Shown here: one piece after another, positions 49,561 through 64,000 of the stretch
How the letters are laid out: each line of letters opens with the position of its first letter
How positions within the stretch are numbered: the first letter of the stretch is position 1
Origin: Hoplostethus atlanticus
Taxonomy: Eukaryota; Chordata; Actinopteri; Trachichthyiformes; Trachichthyidae
DNA: 64,000 nt
Assembly (NCBI GenBank): GCA_034670405.1
Contig: JAXDDX010000004.1
Span: 11,309,501 to 11,373,500, forward strand
Direction: 5' to 3'
The notes under the pieces: generated by a model
What the model was told of the DNA's origin: nothing
Database searches by the model: none
Seen by the model: the letters and a program-made list of their open reading frames with translations, nothing else
Program-made: the position numbers and the translations under genes

Positions 49561-50483
49561 CACACATTTCAGCTGAACCACTGACGTCTGCACGCAAGAT
49601 AAGTGTGACATTTTTTAGTGTTGGTGAAAGATGGAGAACAGCTGGAAGCAAAATGAAGTGTTTAGCTTTTAATTGTTAGTGAGCTGATACAGGGAATGGA
49701 GAGCTTTGTGCATCAGTACTACAGTTGCTTTTCATGTCATCGTGACCTCAGGCAGGGCACTGGGTTGGTTCCCCAACCCCACTCTCCTGACACTTCACCC
49801 TCCCTGCTCTAAAAAAAGGGTGTTGCCCTGCAGCCCCTTCCATCAGAGAACATGATGCCACTCTACAGCTGGCCCTCTATCCAACACATTTAATAACACA
49901 GGGATAGTTTATGGACTAATACCTGCTACTAATGCCTTGTGGAAGTTAAATACATCATATATGATTTGTTTTTGGTTTTTTTTTATTATTTCATAAATGT
50001 TGCAGGTGTTGCCCTGCATGCTACTATATGACAAAGAAATCCATAAAATAGAAAATACTCAGAATACATAAAATAAGCTTATAGTCACATCCAAGCCGTT
50101 TAACCGGTGTTAAGAAGGCATTATAATAATCTGTTATACACCCTCACCGTCGTGCTATTCTTCACCATGTCACCGTTCACACCCACATCCTCTGATAGTG
50201 GTACGACCTCCTCCGAGTGGACACACCCTGAGTCCGAAGCAATTGGTTGCTTTGGCGACCAAGCCTTCTTTCGATGCTGCTGATTGGAGCGTCTCGCCGT
50301 CGCACAGCTTGGATGCTGGGAGCTGCCAGAGAAAGACAGAATATTACCGGAAAGTAGGCGATTTTACCTTCAAAATAAAAGCGTAAAATGTGTCTGGTAT
50401 TTGTCAAGTAGTTTTGTGATTCGAGTCTTCCCAGACTCCTTAAATATATTTTATATTTTAACTTTGGTACTTTGTATTGCAGA

Positions 50484-50750
50484 TTGGGAGTTTAGTTCTA
50501 CAAACATTTCAGATACAGTGGCTCTGGAGGCAGAAATATTCCTGTTGGATGAGTTAATTTCAAAGGAAGGAGCCCAATAAACAGTTTATTCGGCTAAGTA
50601 ACTTTATACTGCAGCTGCAGTAATAAAGCAAAGCTGTGGTTCTTTGGCTTCGCCCATTGAGGTTTAACTTAACCAATAAAACCATTTCTGCCTCCAGAAC
50701 AGCTCTGTCTCTTAAATCTGACTGGTAACTAAATCTCCAGTTTACATTAT
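50484..50750. repeat. imperfect inverted repeat (foldback)
   Basis: The 15-base TCTGGAGGCAGAAAT at 50523-50537 recurs as its exact complement at 50684-50698. Similarity extends outward (GGGAGTTTAGTT against GGAGATTTAGTT) and inward (GATGAGTTAA against GGTTAAGTTAA). Arms are about 95-110 bases with a centre of about 60. A weaker match of CCGGAA and CAAAATAAAA blocks near 50345 and 50770-50800 hints at a larger palindrome. Confidence 0.65.
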
Positions 50751-52047
50751 ATTTTTCGGTCGTCCATAGGGGTTTTATTTTGGAAGCTGTAACCGGAAGA
50801 TGTATTTTTTCTTCTGGCTGGCTTGACAGTGGAGATGCTGCTGGTCCCAGCCAGGAAGGCATCTGGTGTGTATCTCCCTGGAAAGTGCTGTCCACGGATT
50901 GTGTTGCATTACTGTACGTGTCAGAAAGTAACCCAAAAGCCGTCTGGAGCAGTAGGCCCGTAGGAGAGGTACGTGCTGCACAACATTACTGTGACTGTCT
51001 GGCTGCGTTGTGGTGACTGTGTGCGGGGAGATGTTTCTGGAGCAGCGATGCTTGATGGGGATACTTTGTTCCCATGCCCCCCGGCTACATGTCTGGGTGG
51101 CTACCCTGCCTCTTGAGTGGTAGCCTGCTGTTCCTGCCATCCTTTCTGGGTCCATCGACCCCTATGAAGTACAATCTACACCACTTTAAAAGGCAGGGGT
51201 GCTTTATAATCTAACACTTTGCGCCATTACATAGCAACCTGGTCTGTATTGTGGAGGAGGGAGGGACCAGGAGAGTTGGGAAGGCGGTTTCTAGGTCGGT
51301 AATGAACATTATGCAGCCGATCATGCCGGATGGGGACCGGTTTCTTTGTGTCAAGTCGCACAAGTAGAAGTGTCATTTTACTGCTTTCATACTTACCAAT
51401 AAAATGCTCATATCAGCCTTCATAATAATTCTGGTTAACGGAAATTCACCCCAATTTGAGATAGCGAGAGATTTGTAGAAGGGAGTTACTTGATTTTTAT
51501 AGAAAACCGTTACCACTCTGAGGCCAGAAATATTAAAATATAAATAAATAAATAACCAAAACACCAATATAGTGTGATGATTTTATTTTAAACTGAAATT
51601 GAATCAGGCAAATAAATTGCAGCCTACATTGGAGTTGCCCTGCCTTATGTTTATTTAATGTTGCAAACTGAAATCGTTTGGGTTTCATTTGGTCTGTAAT
51701 TCATTTATTAGACAAGCAATTAACGGGCAAGCGATATGCTTACCTGTTTATTGATGAATACCCTGAATGGGGCTAGGTAGTCTGTACTGATGAGATAATA
51801 ACTTTATTATCGCCTGTCCTAATAATCCGGCCTTCCAGGCTTTGGGGAGGATTTAGGACATGTAGATATCAGTTTCCTCCCTCCAGCACGCGACCTGTTA
51901 GTATTATGGGTGAGCGACACCTTAACCTCCCTCCAGATTATCAGCCTCCAAATCTGGATGTGTGAACGAGTCCATGCCATGCGGTAAACTTGCCGCACCC
52001 TCACACGTACGCGTCCTCCACATCACCCACACGCACGCAAGCACGCA

Positions 52048-52147
<100 letters not shown>

Positions 52148-52974
52148 CATCATCATATCATTAATACATTGGCATAGAGTGAGGGGAGGGGTGATATCTC
52201 TAGTTTCTCTGCTATTGATGAATAGTTCATCACTGCCAGTGATCAAATCCAGCAACAGATTAATGTTAAATTAATTAAAGTTTGTCAGTGATCTTTATTG
52301 AGCTTGTTAAGTTTAGGATAGAGTAGAGTAGAGAGGATAGCCCTTTGGTACGGATGCAAAAACACCTCAAATCATTTTACCCAGCTAGTATAAACCTTCA
52401 TGATATACTGTACATTCATAGTAAACATAAAAAATTGTATGACACTTTAAGTTACATAAAATTGTTCATTGTGTAACTTAAAATAACACTGCTCAGGGAA
52501 TATATACAGTATATATAGTTTTATTTGTTTGTATTAGTAGTTGGCCTCGTGGTGAGCACTTACTGGACTTCATGGTCGACTCTTTTCTATTCACCACTAC
52601 ATCACTGCCTGTCGGGATGTTAGGTCACAGGCTGTGACTGACACAGCCGACTCAGTCTGGGAGCTGATGTCACTCACAGCCTGACTGACTGGCCACAGAG
52701 CAACATCACTGACCGCTGTCTCCACTGGCCTCACAGCTCTGAACAGAAGGAGGTACTGGAAAAAGCTCTGGTTTTCTAGATGGTTTCTCTCTGCAGAGTA
52801 AAGTGTGTTAGTACTTGGTGCTTTGAGGAAGGTCCGTCTTCTGGTTTCTTCCAGTGTTGCCTCTGACAAACCTCCACTGTTAAACATTGTTAGAAAGTAA
52901 TAGTAACTATAGTTTTTCTCTTGTTGGGAAGTGTTTAATCTACACTTTGTCTGTCTTCCCACAGAGCTATAGCC

Positions 52975-60014
<7,040 letters not shown>

Positions 60015-61705
60015 CTGGCGACCAATCAGACAGCAGTTACACCAAGCTGAAGAATGAAGTCTGAGGGAAACGTATGGCCAAGCAAGACAACTTTCTTTTT
60101 TTTTTCCAGAAAGCTTAGAACGAGGTGGGGGAAGGAGTCACGCTTTTATTTTGAATTCATCCGTGAAGGATTATACTGTATGACATTGCCATAATAATGT
60201 TGGAATAACAAGATTCAGTGAAATGTTAACCAAATGAAAGCAGCAGATAACAATGAGTTGCCAGTGAATGACTTTGGCTATTGGGTCACGTTAGTGGAAG
60301 TATGTTGTAACTTACTAATAGTTTTAGGAATATGATGGTGAGTCGTGGTTTCTACAATACGATTGTGTTACCTCACTGTTAAATACGATTTTGCACTTGT
60401 ATCATGTACTACTTAGCTGCCTTTTTACATGATTTATGTGTCACAAACGGAGTGTTTCTACTGCGAGCCGGCATGAGGGAAATGTAATAAGCCGTTACAA
60501 AGGAATTGACATGACTTCACTGCATATAGTTGCAATAGATGAAAAATATCTGAATGCAAGCTGATATTTTATGTGTTTTATTTGTTTATTTATTTTTTTA
60601 TATTGCATTATTCCTCCAAAACATGCTATTTTAATTGTTACAATTAATTCCTAAATAAGTCTTTGTGCAGTAGCTTTGTCAGATTAGCATTAAAAATCAT
60701 GTTTACTGCCTTGTAGCATCCTACATTTCTGTTCCACCCCCACCAAATGTGAATGAACCTATGCTGTGTGTACTGTATGTATTGTAGCATAGGTACAACT
60801 GTTATAATAAGCACTGATATTGCTCATTACATTCTTTGTGATCATGTTCATTTTCCACAGAGAGCAAAAAGTCTCACCCAAACTGCCTTTTTCTCACCTG
60901 AGAACACCGACACACACCACACACACACACACACCATCCCACACTGTCAGTAGAGGTCATGATTTCTGGCATGTTGGTCGCAGTCATTCCTTAGAGTGAG
61001 CACTTTTTACAACTTTGAGTACTTGTGGTCTTGTACTGAAACGGCAGGGTATAAAAATGTTCCTCTGACTGTTGTGCTTATTATCCAGCTGACACTTTCC
61101 AATGTAACATACCACTGTGATGCATGGAGAAGGTTAAAACGATCCTCTTTGTCTGTCATTCAGTTTGAAAATTCAATTAATGCCGTTTCTTCAGGGGATC
61201 AAATGCCTTCGTATGCCACGTGCAGCTCGGTGTTGTAACTGGAAGGCATGCTTAATAAGCGTCTACAGAGAAAAGCACTGTTTCTTTCTCAAGTTCTCAA
61301 CTACTGTATTCTCATTGTTCATTTTTTTAGTAACTGAATTTTATTTCGTGTATTTTGCTTGTGTATAATTGTCTTGGTAATTGATTATGTTGTAATATTG
61401 TCAAAACTGCACAAAACATCTGTTGATAACGGAAAACTGCAGTGTACGCGGGGATGCACACCACAAGATTTTAACAATATGTTCACCAGGTTTAGCCATT
61501 TCATACAATTTTAGTAACTTTTTTCAGATAGCAGAATTTGCAGGATCAGAAATCTTTGACGTTCAAACAACCTACAGTGAATCTTGCTGTGTCTATCCCC
61601 CTACTGGTGCTGAACAATGTGTTGTCACATTTGATTCTTTTATTTATTTCTTCTTGCAGCTCTTTATCACATGATTGAGTGTAAATAAACCACAATGAAA
61701 TCTCA
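60015..61705 (+). other. dpysl5: dpysl5 3'UTR
   Basis: AU-rich sequence without coding features from the TAA at 60012-60014 to the AATAAA at 61684-61689. It has a short CA tract near 60914-60932. The length (1.7 kb) is ordinary for this gene family. Confidence 0.6.
61684..61689 (+). terminator. dpysl5: AATAAA polyadenylation signal (dpysl5)
   Basis: GTGTAAATAAACCACAATG, with TGTGTCTG downstream at 61712. It lies about 230 bases before the CpG-rich start of mapre3, so the two genes are tightly spaced. Confidence 0.55.
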
Positions 61706-61924
61706 TTGAATCCTGTGTCTGACTGCTGACAGATGCGTTTCATCCTACAGTGGCCTTACTTGTGATTTACTTTAGTGTGATTTAAGTTAAAACACTGACA
61801 TTCTGTGTAGACTGCCCTCACTAACCCCTTAGTCACCAGCAGGCCTAAAATCCAACCAGGCACATCATGTGTCTCCTAGCTGGAACAGGCCAAAGTCCTA
61901 TTTATAATGAGTCTCTAACAGCAT

Positions 61925-62600
61925 GGAGTCGGGCGCGTGCGCAGTAGGTGTGGGATTGTTGCAGCCCCAGACAGGGCGGCCCGTTACCAAGCACTGCACC
62001 GCGCAGGGTCTGGCAACGACGATAGCAACGGGCATTGACATAAGGAATACTGCCAGCGTGATATCAACACAAACAGTCCTGAATACAGTGAGTATCAATG
62101 CACCGGTACCCGCACGGCCCGGTTCGTCTGGTATATTTCCGTGCTCGTCGTTTTATGCGTGCAGATGTGTTTGCGCAGAAAGTGCGTTTTTTATTCCCAT
62201 TCAGTGAGATTATTTCGCTTGACAGTCCTGAGGTGTTCAGGGAGGCCTGTAGAGGGGGCCGCTCGGATGGCAACAACGCTGCGGGTTTTTAACGCAGACA
62301 CACCGCAAACGGGGCACATTTATTGTTCTCGGCAAAGTCCGCAAACGTCAGATCCCCGTCTGCAGATCCTTGATGGAGTTACATGTTTTCCATTGAGCGT
62401 TTGCTGCAGTCGCTGTGCAGGCTTCTCCAAGGCCCGGTCGATCAGGGCTTTCGGGGTACCGAATGACTCCCCTGTCGTGTGCTGCTCTTCTTACTGTGAA
62501 TCCCTGTTAAAATAAATGACACTTAACGCCGCGAGGTCGTGTCGGACGCAGCGCGTGGCCTCGCCTTATGTGTCTCATAAACCGGTTATTGCAGGACGGT
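61925..62600 (+). promoter_or_regulatory. mapre3: CpG-rich mapre3 promoter and candidate noncoding exon 1
   Basis: CpG content rises abruptly at 61925. A strong NRF1 palindrome (GCGCGTGCGCA, 61933-61943) is followed by GGCAACGACGATAGCAACGGG. A good donor (AATACA|GTGAGTAT) cuts after 62087, giving a candidate first exon of roughly 61950-62087. No TATA box is seen. Exact transcription start is unknown. Confidence 0.5.
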
Positions 62601-63371
62601 TATAAGGTCATAATCATATAATTGTGTGCTCGCCAAGTCCCATGGGAGAGTGCAGTTGTAATGCGCGCTCCTGGAGAGACCCACTCACAGTATTGCTAGA
62701 TTATCAGAAACCTCTTTGATGTGTTTCATAGCGCACTATACACTATGCAGTTAAAATAGTAGCTTTAGCAATATTTCAAGCTCAACAGGCTCCAGGAACA
62801 AACTGGTGCGGCTAATTGCAGCTAAGTGTATTTCAGTTTTTATTGCCTGTGAGACTGAGTGACATAATTGCTCGCTGGCTGTCACCTGCAGAGGCCTGTA
62901 AGCATGTCACAGCTTCTACCCTGCCTGTGTCAATGTCTTTTTTTTTTTTACAGACAATGTCCAGGTTGACACCACTGGAAGGTGCTAGGAAGCAAAGCAC
63001 AGTGAGCACATAGAAGGCTGGAGGGCCAGATGTGTGAAGCTCCTCACGAGCATTAGGAGAGATTACACTAACTCACAACTGTAGATTGAACTGAGGCTGC
63101 TTCTTCTCAAGCATCGTTTTTAAACTTTGATTATGTGCTAACTGCTGTCTTTACAATGCACAATCAAACATAGACGACACAATCAATTTGAAATGAATTT
63201 TATTAGTTATTTGTTAGGGATGCTTATATATCAAAATATGTAAGCGCATGGCATATGATGTACACTTTCATAACCCAGAAAAGCTTGATTTAACTGTCAC
63301 CAATCACTTAAAACAATAAAATTCAACTATGTAACCATTTCTTTATGGATTATGCTTTTCAGGTATAGGGG

Positions 63372-63761
63372 ATGGCAGTGAATGTGTACGCCACATCTGT
63401 GTCCATTGACAACCTGAGCCGACATGACATGCTGGCATGGGTCAACGATTCCTTGCACCTCAACTACACCAAGACCGAACAGCTCTGCTCAGGTGAGTCC
63501 GCTTGTGCAAGTTACGTCGTTTTGTGAACATATTCCAACACATACTATCAAAACGATTCCTGGCTGTTAAGACAATAAAGACAAAATGTTGTGTATTGTT
63601 GTATTGTGCTTCCAGGGGCGTCGTATTGCCAGTTCATGGACATGTTGTTTCCGGGTTGTATCCTCCTGAAAAAGGTCAAATTTCAAGCCAAGCTGGAGCA
63701 TGAATTTATACATAACTTCAAAGTTCTTCAGGCGGCCTTCAAAAGGATGAGTGTTGACAAA
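63372..63761 (+). CDS. mapre3: microtubule-associated protein RP/EB family member 3 (EB3), first two coding exons
   Basis: EB3 tracks growing microtubule plus ends through an N-terminal calponin-homology domain. Coding exon 1 starts at ATG 63372 (exon from 63363 after TTTTCAG) and ends at 63492; exon 2 is 63616-63761. Phases match. The residues [53 protein letters not shown] and [18 protein letters not shown] fit EB3 rather than EB1 (WINESLQLNLTK) or EB2. The rest of the CH domain, the linker and the EB-homology coiled coil lie beyond the window. The exon 2 donor is GTCAGT, weaker than its neighbours. Confidence 0.94.
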
Positions 63762-63816
63762 GTCAGTCTCCTATCATCACAACATCATGTATCCCACGAT
63801 GTAATGTTTCATCCCT

Positions 63817-64000
63817 TACAAAAACAAGTCACATGTGAAAATACAGGTGTGACATGTTGGTTTGCACATGTTAACAATATTTTTTCACATGTTGTAATCC
63901 GAAATCACTTTATACTCCAGATGTGAACATTTCTGATTTTGGATTACAGCAGGTGAAAAAATATCGTTCACATGTGAAAACCAACATGTGTCCAAAAAGC
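63817..64000. mobile_element. foldback MITE, cut by the window end
   Basis: Left arm 63851-63901 (TGACATGTTGGTTTGCACAT, TTAACAATATTTTTTCACAT, GTTGTAATCC) and right arm 63944-63994 are near-complements, leaving a centre of about 42 bases. Repeated TCACATGTGAAA motifs are typical of a fish MITE family. It sits in mapre3 intron 2. The right end is not in view. Confidence 0.75.

Noticed and set aside
62955-62999. Small exon between T-rich acceptor and GTGAGC donor upstream of mapre3
   Set aside because: Could be an alternative 5'UTR exon but has no independent support; kept out of the feature list.

Overview
The window is vertebrate nuclear DNA, almost certainly from a percomorph-type teleost. 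Genes are split into short exons with clean GT-AG junctions. The four proteins are close to human ones. The interspersed repeats are typical of spiny-rayed fish: tRNA-derived SINEs, small hAT and piggyBac-like MITEs, and long CA/GA/CT/CCTT microsatellites. All four genes lie on the plus strand. Dystrobrevin-beta followed by DNMT3A, and DPYSL5 followed by MAPRE3, are neighbours on human 2p23, so this is a compacted fish version of that block. I cannot tell from the sequence which teleost whole-genome-duplicate copy (a or b) this is.

Layout. (1) 1-14,990: the 3' half of dtnb. Ten coding exons encode the C-terminal coiled-coil region, including a 21-nt microexon, and a long 3'UTR with an embedded MITE ends at AATAAA near 14,965. 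(2) 15,000-18,445: intergenic, with a 13-copy 11-bp minisatellite, a hAT-like MITE and a CpG-rich segment that may be the dnmt3a promoter. (3) 18,446-about 48,790: dnmt3a, 21 coding exons, 939 predicted residues. The order is a variable N-terminus, a glutamine-rich insert, PWWP, ADD zinc fingers and the cytosine-C5 methyltransferase domain. Catalytic Cys737, the ENV motif and the equivalent of human Arg882 are all intact. (4) 48,800-52,964: intergenic, with a foldback sequence and a 95-bp CA tract. (5) 52,965-about 61,705: dpysl5 (CRMP5), 12 coding exons, 562 residues. (6) 61,925 to the window end: the mapre3 (EB3) 5' end, with a CpG-rich promoter carrying an NRF1 motif and the first two coding exons. 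The gene runs off the window inside a foldback MITE.

The genes do not form a pathway. They are a cytoskeletal adaptor of the dystrophin complex, a de novo DNA methyltransferase, a neuronal collapsin-response mediator and a microtubule plus-end protein. I found no CRISPR array, operon or new multi-gene system. The observations most worth following are the 27-Gln insert in DNMT3A, a three-copy diverged repeat just upstream of the exon matching the mammalian DNMT3A2 start, a possible internal dtnb promoter, an apparently absent conserved dtnb exon, and several MITEs dated by intact target-site duplications. All exon boundaries were read by eye from splice signals, reading phase and remembered human homologues. 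No alignment was run.
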